64,000 bases of DNA from an uncultured Gammaproteobacteria bacterium (lineage in GTDB: Bacteria; Pseudomonadota; Gammaproteobacteria; DRJJ01), in the NCBI GenBank assembly GCA_947258795.1, contig CAMYJU010000005.1:1-64000 (forward strand). The letters are read 5' to 3'. The translations under genes and the position numbers were made by a program. Positions within the stretch are counted from its first letter, which is position 1. Each line of letters starts with the position of its first letter. Shown here piece after piece: positions 1 to 11,115 of the stretch. The notes under the pieces were generated by a model. That model had not been told where the DNA came from. It did no database searches and was given only the letters and a program-made list of their open reading frames with translations.

Positions 1-183
1 ATTCTCTATAAACTAGGCGCGCCCGTTATGCACCATTTTTAATACATTTGGGCAATAAGTGTGCATGTGGATTGATGGCGTATACTGTACAGACAAGGCA
101 CTTTTTAATACATTGTAATTAATCACAAACAATTTGCCCATGCGCTTTTAAAATATATAACGTACTTCCAAACTTAAGAATAA

Positions 184-1824
<1,641 letters not shown>

Positions 1825-1860
1825 CATCCTTGCCACACACCGTCATTGACAGCAAGACTG

Positions 1861-2274
1861 TTATAGTTTCCCGGCACGCTTGTCAGTATCGATCAGTTCG
1901 ATATTCAGTCCGTTTTTGGCGTACAGGAAAGCCACATCCTCATTATCAAATGCCTCGCCAGGCTGCGGCTCTACCAACAGACGTAAGCCTTTCCCCAGCA
2001 AGCCGTCTATCTCATCCGTCATGTCATCGCATTTGAAACATAAATGATGCAGCCCGCCGCCACGCCGGGCAAATGTATAAATGGGTGAAGTCTCGTCAGC
2101 CGGTGAGATCAGCTTGACAGGCATGGAACCGGATTTTTTCATGAACACTACCTTGACCTTTTGCCGGGTATTTAAAACCACCTCGGTATCCTGCTCATAC
2201 CCGAACACGTCTTTCCATTGCTGTATGCCATCCTCGATCTTCAGCACGACTATACCTATATGATCAGTATCCAT
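1861..2274 (-). CDS. VOC (glyoxalase/bleomycin-resistance fold) protein
   Basis: A 137-residue single-domain VOC protein resembling methylmalonyl-CoA epimerase and glyoxalase I. Likely metal ligands are the His of the opening MDTDHIGIVV, a His in GGGLHHLCF and the Glu of LNIELID. The reading frame is open further upstream, but that extension would overlap the preceding amidotransferase. The ATG at 2274 gives the classic VOC N-terminus and has a CCGGAG ribosome-binding site 16 bases downstream of the upstream gene. It is the last gene of the ACP-ligase-NadE-GNAT-amidotransferase operon. The substrate cannot be told from sequence; an epimerase or isomerase acting on an acyl thioester is one possibility. 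Confidence 0.8.
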   Translation of the reverse strand: MDTDHIGIVVLKIEDGIQQWKDVFGYEQDTEVVLNTRQKVKVVFMKKSGSMPVKLISPADETSPIYTFARRGGGLHHLCFKCDDMTDEIDGLLGKGLRLLVEPQPGEAFDNEDVAFLYAKNGLNIELIDTDKRAGKL

Positions 2275-2290
2275 TGCATGACTCCGGAGT

Positions 2291-4231
2291 TTATTGTCTG
2301 AATCGTGAATTAAATTCCTCAATAAATGTTTTGTGCCATAGCTGGGTAGACAAAATACCGACAAAGGCCATACTGTCCCGGATACTGCTGGCACGCCCTT
2401 TTTCAACCTTGTTCAGCAACCTGGTTACCCGGCCAGGGTCAAAGTACCCATAATCCCTGATCTTTTCCACACCCAACATTTCATACACATACTCAGGTAT
2501 TACGGGTTCAGTAAAGGCCGGGATATCCGGCGCACGGTAAGGCTGCTTGTAACGCTTTACAATCTCTGCCGGGATGATGTCCTGCATGGTCTGCTTTAGC
2601 AGGTACTTCTCATTTAGACCCTTCATACGCCAGACCGGATTCAGCCTGTTTACATACTCGATCAGACGATGATCCAGAAAAGGGAAACGCCCTTCCACTG
2701 AATGGCTCATCAACATTCGGTCACCCTGTGATGACAACAGGTATCCTGGCATCAGTGTCCTGGCCTCAAGAAACTGGGCGCGGTTGAACGGGTTCCATGA
2801 AGACAGCTCCCCAGGCAGCATCTCACTCAGGCCTGTCAGTACATCCTGTGGCAGCGCCTGTTTCAGACTATCGGAAAAAAATTCCTTCGCCTTCGCTGTT
2901 GTCTGCCAACGCGGCAAATGTGAAAACCAGGGTGAATCCGGCGTGTCCAGACCAACACCAAAAAAGTTTTTCAGGTAAGCCTGTGTCTGGGTACGCGTGA
3001 AGTCGAGATATGGGTACAGACGCTTGAGTAACAGGGGCCGTCGTTCAGACTGTGGCATCCTGGCCCAGAATTGCCTGATTTTGGCTTCCTTGAAAATATC
3101 GTATCCACCGAACACCTCATCAGCACCTTCACCGGTCAGCACCACCTTATATCCCATGTCATGTACCAGTCCTGACAAATGCATCATCGGTACAGGCGCG
3201 GTACGCAGTACCGGTGTTTCCATAAACCAGATCGCATCCGGGAAAGTTTCTGCGATGGAGTGCTTTTCACAAACAACGCGGCTATGGTCGGCCGAAAGCG
3301 ACTTGATCAAGGTGTCCTGGTATCCACTCTCATCAAGATCGTCAACATCAAATCCCAGTGAAAAAGTACGCAGCTGGGTATCAGTGTAGTGATGCATAAT
3401 CGAGACCAGGGCGGATGAATCCAGGCCTCCTGACAGATAGGCACCCACCGGCACGTCGGAACGCAAACGGATTCGGGTAGCATCAATCAGCAGTTCGGAT
3501 ACCGTTTCCCTGATCCTGTCTGCACTGTCTTGACAGTAGTCACCGTCAGGCGGATATCCCCATTCCCAGTAGGTATTTCGCGCAATCCCGCCTGGTGTTA
3601 CTTTCAGGTACTGCCCGGGTAAAACCGAGTGAACATTACTGAAAACAGTTCTATCGCCCGCCGTTGTCCAGAAGGTCATAATCTGGTCCAGTGCACAAGT
3701 ATCCAGCACAGGTGAGCGCTGCGTGCCTGCCAGAATCGCCTTTACTTCAGAGGCAAAAAACAGACGATTTTCAATAATAGTATAGAATAGCGGTGCAATA
3801 CCAACCCTGTCCCTGACCAGGTAAAGATATTTTTCAGCACTGTCCCACAAGGCAATGGCGAACTGGCCATTCAGGTACTCAGGAAAACGATCCCCGTATT
3901 CCTCATACAGATGCACAATCACTTCTGTATCCGTATGGGTATAAAACCGGTGACCTGACCGGATCAGCGATTCCCTGAGTTCGGGATAGTTATAGATCTC
4001 TCCATTAAATACAACCCGTATGGAACCCGTTTCATTATGGATAGGTTGTTTGCCATGCTCAAGATCGATGATACTAAGCCGCGTGTGCCCCAGACCCACA
4101 TACCCATCAAGATACATACCTGTATCATCCGGCCCGCGGTGACCGAGCACCTCCGTCATCCGTCTGATAACCGCCTCATCGCAACCCGGCATAGACGGTT
4201 GCAGATTAATCAGACCTGCAATACCGCACAT
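2291..4231 (-). CDS. Asparagine synthase-family amidotransferase (glutamine-hydrolysing)
   Basis: A 646-residue two-domain enzyme. The N-terminal Ntn glutaminase domain begins MCGIAG, so Cys2 is the nucleophile, and carries RGPDDTG. The C-terminal ATP-pyrophosphatase domain has the P-loop motif SGGLDSSAL near residue 265. Such proteins use glutamine-derived ammonia and ATP to amidate a carboxylate. The length and the company of an AMP ligase, ACP and GNAT match the amidotransferases of exopolysaccharide and natural-product loci better than a housekeeping AsnB. A second paralogue lies at 43910-45796. It sits 35 bases after the GNAT gene and 16 bases before the VOC gene, in one operon. The true acceptor is unknown. 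Confidence 0.85.
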   Translation of the reverse strand: MCGIAGLINLQPSMPGCDEAVIRRMTEVLGHRGPDDTGMYLDGYVGLGHTRLSIIDLEHGKQPIHNETGSIRVVFNGEIYNYPELRESLIRSGHRFYTHTDTEVIVHLYEEYGDRFPEYLNGQFAIALWDSAEKYLYLVRDRVGIAPLFYTIIENRLFFASEVKAILAGTQRSPVLDTCALDQIMTFWTTAGDRTVFSNVHSVLPGQYLKVTPGGIARNTYWEWGYPPDGDYCQDSADRIRETVSELLIDATRIRLRSDVPVGAYLSGGLDSSALVSIMHHYTDTQLRTFSLGFDVDDLDESGYQDTLIKSLSADHSRVVCEKHSIAETFPDAIWFMETPVLRTAPVPMMHLSGLVHDMGYKVVLTGEGADEVFGGYDIFKEAKIRQFWARMPQSERRPLLLKRLYPYLDFTRTQTQAYLKNFFGVGLDTPDSPWFSHLPRWQTTAKAKEFFSDSLKQALPQDVLTGLSEMLPGELSSWNPFNRAQFLEARTLMPGYLLSSQGDRMLMSHSVEGRFPFLDHRLIEYVNRLNPVWRMKGLNEKYLLKQTMQDIIPAEIVKRYKQPYRAPDIPAFTEPVIPEYVYEMLGVEKIRDYGYFDPGRVTRLLNKVEKGRASSIRDSMAFVGILSTQLWHKTFIEEFNSRFRQ

Positions 4232-4266
4232 ATTCCATCACCCGTATAAAAAAAACGGCGGCAAGC

Positions 4267-5325
4267 TCAGGTATCGTCATCACAGTTCATTAACAGCCAT
4301 TTTCTGCTGTCACCCATGTGTGACGTATCACCAATCGTGCTTTTACTGCTATAGAAAAATATGTCTCTCCCCTTGCTTCCCTGCATAAAACCCATTTTGA
4401 GCAGCCTGTCCTTCATGCGACTGTTTTCCAGCACTCCCGCATAGACCGACTCAGCCCTGCAACGGCGTATATACTTCAGAAAGAAGTAGATCAGGAAACC
4501 ACAAATATCATCGTCATCCTCAACCACGATATCCCGGATCTCGATAGAGCGTTTATCCTCCCGGTATACAATACATCCGAACATCACGCGCTTTTTCAGA
4601 TCAAAAATGCTAAAGATGTGGTTTTCATTATATGGATCTGATACATATTTCCAGTTCATGTACGCAGCGTTCTTGTCCAGACCAATATCAAACTGGTGTC
4701 TGCATCTGTCCCAGAGTTGCTCATATCGTTCATCAAAGATTTTTACCAGGGAATATTTCAGATTCTTTCGGAATGAGATCACATGTAACAGAGACTTGCA
4801 CCAGAGGTAAAAGTCTATAGGCAATGACACGACTTTACTGAGAATCCTGTTAAGGCCTCTTTTCTGCAGCTGCCTGTCCGCCTTCAGTATCCAGACCATG
4901 CGTATCATCGGCGCGATGAACTTGTATCCAACCCTTCTCATTACCAGAGCTGCCTGACGGTTTGGAAAGACATAGACTGTCGACACGGCACCTGCATCGA
5001 CCGCTTCCAGCAGAGTTCTTTGCAGCAGGATGGCCGCTTGTAATGAACGATGCTCCGGACAGATAAACAGGTCTCCCGCAATGGCGGATTGCTGCCTGCC
5101 ATTCATGTAAAGCAGACGCCGGGGGAAAAGCGATGTCATACCAACGTATTCGTCCGTACCTTCTACACGAGCCAGCCACACCAATGCACGTCCATCCGGG
5201 TTCTGTTCGTACAACCACTGGTACTTGTCATCCAGCCTCTGATCATGATGATTGTTCCAGAGGTCCAGTATGATCTCCCGGTCCCGATCCAGATCAGCCT
5301 GTATGACTTCATAACTCATTGGCAT
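4267..5325 (-). CDS. GNAT-superfamily protein, probably tandem GNAT domains
   Basis: A 352-residue cytoplasmic protein whose N-terminal half (about residues 5-150) has the GNAT pattern: a strand with VGMTSLFPRRL, then AGDLFICPEHRSLQAAILLQ as the acetyl-CoA loop and helix, and YVFPNRQAALVMRRVGYKF as the terminal strand. The C-terminal half (about 195-330) repeats the fold in weaker form, ending SVYAGVLENSRMKDRLLKMGF. It probably transfers an acyl group from acyl-CoA or acyl-carrier protein to an amine. The ACP three genes upstream makes an ACP-bound donor worth testing. Start is MPMSYEV, or ATG two codons later. It is separated from the NadE-like gene by 56 bases. Confidence 0.7.
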   Translation of the reverse strand: MPMSYEVIQADLDRDREIILDLWNNHHDQRLDDKYQWLYEQNPDGRALVWLARVEGTDEYVGMTSLFPRRLLYMNGRQQSAIAGDLFICPEHRSLQAAILLQRTLLEAVDAGAVSTVYVFPNRQAALVMRRVGYKFIAPMIRMVWILKADRQLQKRGLNRILSKVVSLPIDFYLWCKSLLHVISFRKNLKYSLVKIFDERYEQLWDRCRHQFDIGLDKNAAYMNWKYVSDPYNENHIFSIFDLKKRVMFGCIVYREDKRSIEIRDIVVEDDDDICGFLIYFFLKYIRRCRAESVYAGVLENSRMKDRLLKMGFMQGSKGRDIFFYSSKSTIGDTSHMGDSRKWLLMNCDDDT

Positions 5326-5381
5326 TATCTTGATGCCGATATGTTAGGCACAAATGACCCCGCTTATAAAATCCGCGTTTA

Positions 5382-6371
5382 TTATATTTCAGTTACTTCT
5401 TCTATCAATACGGCCTTACTATGCAGGTAATGCGTTGTACTGCGCTTTGCCTTTATGTCACTGTATATAAAAGCCGCCTGTTTTTCTTCTATACCCAAAG
5501 CCGATGCCAGCTCAGCTACCGGAATCTCATGGTTCAACGCCCATAACGCCAGATCCATACTTTGATATGGTAACGCAAAATAGAACTCATCCTGGCCCTG
5601 CTCAAGACTATAGGTGTCAGTGGTCGGCTGGGCATTGCATATATCTTCCGGCAGACCCATGAAACGCGCCAGGGCATAGACCTGGGTTTTGTATAAATGC
5701 GCTATCGGCTTGATATCTGCCGAACCATCCCCGTTTTTCACAAAAAAACCCTGGTCATACTCCAGTCTGTTTGGTGTGCCAACCACCGCATAATTCAGAC
5801 GATCAGCATGGAAATACTCAATTGTCTTGCGTATACGCTGCTTGTAATTCGTAGCCGCAACGATATGTAAATATTCCGGTAACGGCAAACGTTTCCTGTC
5901 ACGCTGACCGCCGGGGGACTCCACGACCAGATCAAAATGATTGATTTTCCCTTCTATCCCGCCTGATATGGCAATCTTGTTTTTCCAGCCATCCTGGTAT
6001 TCGGGAAACAGGTTTCTGATCGCATTGTCACGCCACTCGTAACATCCTACGGCCTCCAGTGTAGGAGCGATGTCATGTACCAGATAATTGATACCCAGAT
6101 GGTCCGCAAGCTGTTCTGCCTTGCTGCGACTGTCATCTGAAGAATCCTGTTCAGGCAGAATCAGACCAAACACCTTATTGACCCCGAGCGCCTGTACCGC
6201 CAGCGCTGTACAGACCGAGCTATCGATACCACCGGACATGGCCACTACCAGGCCACGCCTGTGTAAATCCTTGCGCATGATCTCGACTATTCTGGCGCCT
6301 ATTCTTTCCACCTCAGCAGCACAATCCAGTTCGAGAACCTTTTTACTCAATGTCATATCAGATGCATTCAT
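5382..6371 (-). CDS. NAD(+) synthase-like ATP-pyrophosphatase amidase (NadE family)
   Basis: A 329-residue NadE-type enzyme without a glutaminase domain. It shows the PP-loop MSGGIDSSVCTAL near residue 46, the VVGTPNRLEYDQGFFVKNGDG segment that matches the VVGTxNKxE...GxxTKxGDG block of NAD synthases, and AHLYKTQVYALAR. An extra block of about 30 residues rich in Gly, Pro and Arg lies before LPEYLHIVAATN. NadE family members adenylate a carboxylate and attack it with ammonia. Here the gene lies between an acyl ligase/ACP pair and an amidotransferase, so a specialised amidation of a pathway intermediate is as likely as NAD synthesis. A second housekeeping nadE elsewhere would support that. Start ATG 24 bases after the ligase gene. 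Confidence 0.75.
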   Translation of the reverse strand: MNASDMTLSKKVLELDCAAEVERIGARIVEIMRKDLHRRGLVVAMSGGIDSSVCTALAVQALGVNKVFGLILPEQDSSDDSRSKAEQLADHLGINYLVHDIAPTLEAVGCYEWRDNAIRNLFPEYQDGWKNKIAISGGIEGKINHFDLVVESPGGQRDRKRLPLPEYLHIVAATNYKQRIRKTIEYFHADRLNYAVVGTPNRLEYDQGFFVKNGDGSADIKPIAHLYKTQVYALARFMGLPEDICNAQPTTDTYSLEQGQDEFYFALPYQSMDLALWALNHEIPVAELASALGIEEKQAAFIYSDIKAKRSTTHYLHSKAVLIEEVTEI

Positions 6372-6395
6372 GAGCGTACTCTTCTTTATGTTTTT

Positions 6396-7913
6396 TTACT
6401 GTAGTAAATAGCGTTTGACCTTGCCAGAGGCTGTTTTAGGCAGTTCTTCAACATATTCTACATATTTTGGCATCTTGAATGCGGGCAGATTCCGGTGACA
6501 ATGGGACTTGATTCTTTTCTCGTCCGGGCTGACATGATTATTCAATACAACACACGCCTTGATTACCTCGCCCAGGATATCGTCTTTCACCCCCAGTACC
6601 GCGACTTCACGCACCTCATCCAGCTCCAGTAGCACTTCCTCAATCTCTTTGGGACTTATCCGGTGAGAACCGGATTTGATCATATCTGAAGATCGCCCGA
6701 TGATATAGAGGTAACCATCCTGATCACATTTTGCCAGATCACCTGTCTTGAGCCAGCCATCGCTCAGTACACTATCAGTCATACCCTGGTCCTGCCAGTA
6801 ACCCATCATGATATTCTCGCCACTGGCATATATCTCACCCGTTTCATCTACCTGGACGGGCCTGCCCAGCTTGTTCCTGACTTCTATGCTTACACCCGGT
6901 ATCGGTATTCCTATCGAGCCGGGTTTCCGGTCAAGCATATCCGGCGGCAAATAACTTAACCTCGCAGTGGCTTCCGTCTGACCATACATGACATAAAAAC
7001 GGATGTCCGGAAGCAGCTTGCGAACTCTTTGTATTTCTGAAGGCGCCATAGGCCCACCGGCCTGGGTCATATAGCGCAGGCCATGCAAATCATATTTCTC
7101 CAGTTCCACCCTGTTTAACAATAATGAATAGGTGGATGGTACGCCTGAAAAACCGGTCACTTTTTCATTCTGCATCTTTTCAACAATAAGATGTGGATAC
7201 ATCAGGCTGTTTTCGAGTATCAGGCAGGCACCCGATAACAGATGGGTATGCAGTACTGAATTTCCGTAAGAATAATAAAATGGCAGGATATTGACTATGC
7301 TGTCATCGGGCCCAAGATGCAGATATGAAATAATAGACTCGGTATTCCTGATCAGGTTCCGGTGACTCAGCATCACCCCCTTGGGCGAACCAGTGGTGCC
7401 GGACGTATAGATAATCGCTGCCAGGGATTGCTGACTGATTTCTTCCAGTGAGGGTTGTATAGCAGGGATGTCCAGAATATCCTGCCATGTTCCCGTTTCC
7501 CTGTTTAGCGCCTGGTGCAGTCTGTTTCCCAGCACAACACTGTGCATAGCCGAACCGGCTTTTTCAAGTAATTTGGGTGTAGCATATTTGTCCTGAACCA
7601 GCATGCAAACCGACCCGGAATGCTGCAGCCAGACAAGCAGGCTTCTGTCTTTTGCGGTGCCGTTCAGGCTGACCACGACACCGCCAGCGGCAAGAATACC
7701 GTAGTAGATGGTAATATATTCGATTGAATTATCGGCAATCAGGGCGACTTTTTCGCCCGGCTTCAGATTTTGTTGTTTGAGATAGGCCGTGACGCGGAAT
7801 ATGAGTTGCCACAACTCCCTGTAACTAATCAGTTCCTTCCCGCTCTTAACGGCTGGATTTTCAGGATAACGTTCAACCGTTACAGACAGGGCATGCAACA
7901 GGGATTGCATCAT
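6396..7913 (-). CDS. AMP-forming acyl-CoA/acyl-ACP ligase
   Basis: A 505-residue ANL-superfamily enzyme with the P-loop YTSGTTGSPKGVMLSH near residue 168, YGQTEATARLSYLP near 300, GWLKTGDLA and GRSSDMIKSGSHRISPKEIEE in the hinge region, and the catalytic Lys in PKTASGKVKRYLLQ at the extreme C-terminus. It activates a carboxylic acid as an acyl-adenylate and passes it to a thiol. The gene overlaps the ACP gene by four bases (ATGA), so the free ACP is the probable acceptor rather than CoA. Ligase plus ACP pairs occur in exosortase-A exopolysaccharide loci and at the start of lipopeptide pathways. Here it could load the starter unit for the assembly line at 12974-28371. Confidence 0.85.
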   Translation of the reverse strand: MMQSLLHALSVTVERYPENPAVKSGKELISYRELWQLIFRVTAYLKQQNLKPGEKVALIADNSIEYITIYYGILAAGGVVVSLNGTAKDRSLLVWLQHSGSVCMLVQDKYATPKLLEKAGSAMHSVVLGNRLHQALNRETGTWQDILDIPAIQPSLEEISQQSLAAIIYTSGTTGSPKGVMLSHRNLIRNTESIISYLHLGPDDSIVNILPFYYSYGNSVLHTHLLSGACLILENSLMYPHLIVEKMQNEKVTGFSGVPSTYSLLLNRVELEKYDLHGLRYMTQAGGPMAPSEIQRVRKLLPDIRFYVMYGQTEATARLSYLPPDMLDRKPGSIGIPIPGVSIEVRNKLGRPVQVDETGEIYASGENIMMGYWQDQGMTDSVLSDGWLKTGDLAKCDQDGYLYIIGRSSDMIKSGSHRISPKEIEEVLLELDEVREVAVLGVKDDILGEVIKACVVLNNHVSPDEKRIKSHCHRNLPAFKMPKYVEYVEELPKTASGKVKRYLLQ

Positions 7914-8179
7914 GCCGTTTTAGACTGAGTCCTTTTCTTGTCCAGAAATCTGATGATATTGTTTACAGAATCGAGATTTTCAGGAATCATTTCATCATCC
8001 TCAATCTTGATGGAAAAATCATCCTCGAGAAAATAAATCACTTCCAGCATACCGGTAGAATCGAGAATACCCATCTCCAGAAAGGAGTCATCATTGGATA
8101 ATGCCTTTTCATCATCCGTAAACAAATAGTTTTCCATAATAAAGCTACGTATTGCCTGGGTCTCACTCATTTGCTTCAT
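7910..8179 (-). CDS. Acyl carrier protein
   Basis: An acidic 89-residue carrier protein. Phosphopantetheine would attach to the Ser in MGILDSTGML, which matches the usual D-S-L environment with Thr in place of Leu after the Ser. The start may be the ATG at 8179 or the one three codons on at 8170; neither has a strong Shine-Dalgarno. It is the first gene of the minus-strand operon that ends with the VOC gene and overlaps the ligase by four bases. A 282-base AT-rich gap separates it from the divergent molybdenum hydroxylase genes and should hold both promoters. It is not the housekeeping fatty-acid AcpP, whose motif and context differ. Confidence 0.85.
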   Translation of the reverse strand: MKQMSETQAIRSFIMENYLFTDDEKALSNDDSFLEMGILDSTGMLEVIYFLEDDFSIKIEDDEMIPENLDSVNNIIRFLDKKRTQSKTA

Positions 8180-8461
8180 CCACTGCCTGTATGGCTTGAC
8201 TAATACATTACATTAAAGATGGTTATGCTAGCACATTACCCTTATTGTTTGCAGTTTTTCTATATATCTGTTTTATAGTAAATTTATATAACATCCGTCA
8301 GGAAGATGGCGCTCTGTCCCACTATACTTCGTAGCGCTGTGCTATCGATGCCATGCGGTCTGCCCTGTTGGCTAATACAGTACGACGCCCACCCGGCAAC
8401 AATTTACATTGTATTTCAGAAAGCATAGCATGACTGTACTACACACCATAATTGTAATGCT

Positions 8462-8935
8462 ATGACCGTACTCAATATTAATAACAATAAGCACCAGATC
8501 GATGCCAATGATGATATGCCTCTGCTCTGGGCGCTGAGAGATATCCTCGGCCTGACTGGAACCAAATACAGCTGCGGCTCGGGATACTGCGGTACCTGTA
8601 CCGTCATTGTAGATGGTTTAGCCCAAAGGGCCTGCATGCTGCCACTCAACAGTCTGGTGGGTAAACAGATCATCACCATCGAGGGCCTCTCAAGTGATTC
8701 ACTACATCCAGTACAACAGGCCTGGCTGGATGAGAATGTAAGTCAGTGTGGCTATTGCCAGACAGGACAGATCATGGCCGCTGTCGCACTGCTAAATGAA
8801 ATCCCAGACCCGGATGACCAGCAGATCGACAGGGCCATGGCCGGGCAACTTTGCCGATGCGGAACCTATCAACGTATCAGAAAGGCGATTCACCTGGCCT
8901 CATCGATGATGAAGACCAGCCAGGATGAAAAATAA
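8462..8935 (+). CDS. Molybdenum hydroxylase [2Fe-2S] subunit (IorA/xanthine dehydrogenase small-subunit type)
   Basis: A 157-residue iron-sulfur subunit. The N-terminal plant-type ferredoxin cluster is bound by Cys38, 43, 46 and 58 (C-x4-C-x2-C-x11-C), and the C-terminal helical domain supplies the second cluster through QCGYCQ (Cys96, 99) and LCRCGTY (Cys131, 133). It passes electrons out of the molybdopterin subunit encoded next. The pair resembles isoquinoline 1-oxidoreductase and periplasmic aldehyde dehydrogenases. There is no Tat signal, so it would have to be carried out folded with the large subunit, as known for this family. The ATG lacks an obvious ribosome-binding site. It is divergent from the ACP operon. 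Confidence 0.9.
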   Translation: MTVLNINNNKHQIDANDDMPLLWALRDILGLTGTKYSCGSGYCGTCTVIVDGLAQRACMLPLNSLVGKQIITIEGLSSDSLHPVQQAWLDENVSQCGYCQTGQIMAAVALLNEIPDPDDQQIDRAMAGQLCRCGTYQRIRKAIHLASSMMKTSQDEK

Positions 8936-11078
8936 CATGACACGCTTGAGTCGACGTAATTTTATCAAGGTAAGCACTATAACCGGCACCGGTCTGATGT
9001 TAGGTTTTAATTTATCAGGCTGCAGTGACGATTCCGGTAATAGCGACAAGTCTTCAACTACATCATTCAATCCGAATGCCTGGCTCAGAATCACTGAAGA
9101 CAACAACATTACTATCATCGTTGCCGAATCGGAGATGGGTCAAGGCGTGATGACCTCCCTGCCCATGCTCATAGCCGAAGAACTGGAAGTAGATCTGAAC
9201 AAGGTAACGACCGAGCGCGCCCCGGTCGACCCGAAGTTCGGAAAACAGAAGACCGGTGGAAGTACCAGCATACGGGAGGCCTGGCATCCATTACGCCAGG
9301 CCGGCGCAATCGCCAGGGATATGCTGATTACAGCCGCCGCTACCACATGGAAAATCGCTGTATCTGATTGCAGTGCCAATAATGGCCATATAGAACATAC
9401 AATATCCGGTAAGCGCCTGAGTTATGGTGAACTGGCACCCCTGGCAGCAACCCTGCCCATCCCTGAAACTGCATTCCTGAAAAACCCGGAAGAGTTCAGG
9501 CTGATTGGAAAAAGCGTTCCTTTATTGAATGGACCGGACATGGTTACCGGCAAGACACTATTCGGGTCGGACGTCACCCTGCCTGATCTGCTGGTTGCCA
9601 CTATTGCCCATTGCCCGGTATTCGGCGGCCAACTCACCAGTATGGATGACAGCGAAACCAGAAAGATTCCGGGTGTACAGGATGTTGTCAGGATAGACAG
9701 CGGTGTCGCAGTTGTAGCCAGTCACTACTGGGCTGCACATAAAGGACTACAGTCCCTGAAGCTGGAATGGGACACGAAAGGTAATGAACGAATCAGCGAT
9801 CAGTCTATCATGGATCGCTTCAGCAGCCACCCGGACACAGCAAATGAAATCCTTTCGCAAACCGGTGATCCGGGTGCCGGGCTGCAACAGGCGAAAGAGA
9901 TTTTGGAAGCATTTTATACCACGCCATTTCAGGCACATGCGACCATGGAACCGATGAACTGCACAGCCCATGTCCATAACGGCGAATGCGACATCTGGGC
10001 GCCGACGCAGTCTCCCGATGATGCACAATATGTTGCCAGCACCTATATCCTGTCTACCACTGAAAAATTATTTGCAAAAATCAGACGCAAGATAAGTGAT
10101 GTCAGGCTGGATGCCATCAGGGTTCATACCACACAGATGGGCGGAGGCTTTGGCCGCCGGCTCGAGACGGATTACGTGGCTGAAGCGGTACAGTTATCAC
10201 TGGCCACAGGCAAGCCGGTCAAACTGATCTGGTCTCGCGAACAGGATATGCAACATGACTTTTACAGGCCCCTGACCCACCACCGGTTAAGCGGCGGTCT
10301 GGATACAAATAGCAGGATTTCAGCCTGGAAACATCATGTGATCGGACCATCACGAGGTAAGTCGACCGGTGGAGCTGAGCCGATCATCTATGCTGTCCCG
10401 GCATTCCAGCTCGGGTATACCGAAGATAACTATCCGGTCCCGACCGGGTATTGGCGCTCGGTAGGCAGCTCACACAATGGATTTGTTATCGAGTCTTTCG
10501 TTGATGAACTGGCATCCAGCGCCGGTGCTGACCCTTACCAGTTCCGGGCCGGCCTGCTGGAACACTCACCTCGTAACCTGGCCGTGCTAAGACTGGCTGC
10601 AGAAAAATCCGGCTGGGGAAGCCCGCTCGCCGAAAACACCGGAAGAGGTATAGCAGTCTTTGAATCCTATGGTTCACATGTAGCACAGGTTGCAGAGGTT
10701 ACAGTTACTCAATCCGGTACTGTCAGGGTAAACCGCGTCGTCTGTGCTGTCGATTGTGGTATTGCGGTCAACCCGGATACGATCAAGGCACAAATGGAAG
10801 GGGCTGTCGTGTTTGGGCTGACTGCCTGCCTGAAAAGCGCCATTAATATCGAAAAGGGACGGGTTATGCAGAGCAACTTTCATGATTTTCGGCTGCTTCG
10901 AATTGATGAAATGCCTGTTGTGGAAACGCATATCGTTGTCAGCGATGAAGAACCGGGCGGTATCGGAGAACCCGGCGTCCCGCCAATCGCGGCTGCCATT
11001 ACAAACGCGATTTATGCTGCAACCGGAGTGCGTATTCGCAGGCTGCCGGTGTCACCCGCCGACCTGGCCAGACACTAA
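8925..11078 (+). CDS. Molybdopterin-binding subunit of aldehyde/isoquinoline-type oxidoreductase, Tat-exported
   Basis: A 717-residue IorB-type large subunit that hydroxylates aldehydes or N-heterocycles with water. The N-terminus has the twin-arginine motif SRRNFIK at about residues 9-15, then a hydrophobic stretch ending in LSGC at residue 33. That is a lipobox, so the mature protein may be a periplasmic lipoprotein. Later motifs are the Mo-cofactor segment QMGGGFGRR near residue 405 and [13 protein letters not shown] near the C-terminus, with the probable catalytic Glu. The first ATG overlaps the small-subunit gene by 11 bases; the ATG at 8937 is an alternative. No Mo-cofactor insertion protein (XdhC/MocA) or cytochrome is adjacent. 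It converges with the glycosyltransferase-like gene; a link to the peptide pathway is unproven. Confidence 0.9.
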   Translation: MKNNMTRLSRRNFIKVSTITGTGLMLGFNLSGCSDDSGNSDKSSTTSFNPNAWLRITEDNNITIIVAESEMGQGVMTSLPMLIAEELEVDLNKVTTERAPVDPKFGKQKTGGSTSIREAWHPLRQAGAIARDMLITAAATTWKIAVSDCSANNGHIEHTISGKRLSYGELAPLAATLPIPETAFLKNPEEFRLIGKSVPLLNGPDMVTGKTLFGSDVTLPDLLVATIAHCPVFGGQLTSMDDSETRKIPGVQDVVRIDSGVAVVASHYWAAHKGLQSLKLEWDTKGNERISDQSIMDRFSSHPDTANEILSQTGDPGAGLQQAKEILEAFYTTPFQAHATMEPMNCTAHVHNGECDIWAPTQSPDDAQYVASTYILSTTEKLFAKIRRKISDVRLDAIRVHTTQMGGGFGRRLETDYVAEAVQLSLATGKPVKLIWSREQDMQHDFYRPLTHHRLSGGLDTNSRISAWKHHVIGPSRGKSTGGAEPIIYAVPAFQLGYTEDNYPVPTGYWRSVGSSHNGFVIESFVDELASSAGADPYQFRAGLLEHSPRNLAVLRLAAEKSGWGSPLAENTGRGIAVFESYGSHVAQVAEVTVTQSGTVRVNRVVCAVDCGIAVNPDTIKAQMEGAVVFGLTACLKSAINIEKGRVMQSNFHDFRLLRIDEMPVVETHIVVSDEEPGGIGEPGVPPIAAAITNAIYAATGVRIRRLPVSPADLARH

Positions 11079-11115
11079 TCCTGTTTGCCAGTATTACGGA
11101 CAGTCTTAAACGAAA

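Noticed and set aside
8462-11078. Molybdenum hydroxylase as a certain tailoring enzyme of the peptide pathway
   Set aside because: It is on the opposite strand, convergent with the cluster, and its family is widespread on its own; the link is kept only as a possibility.
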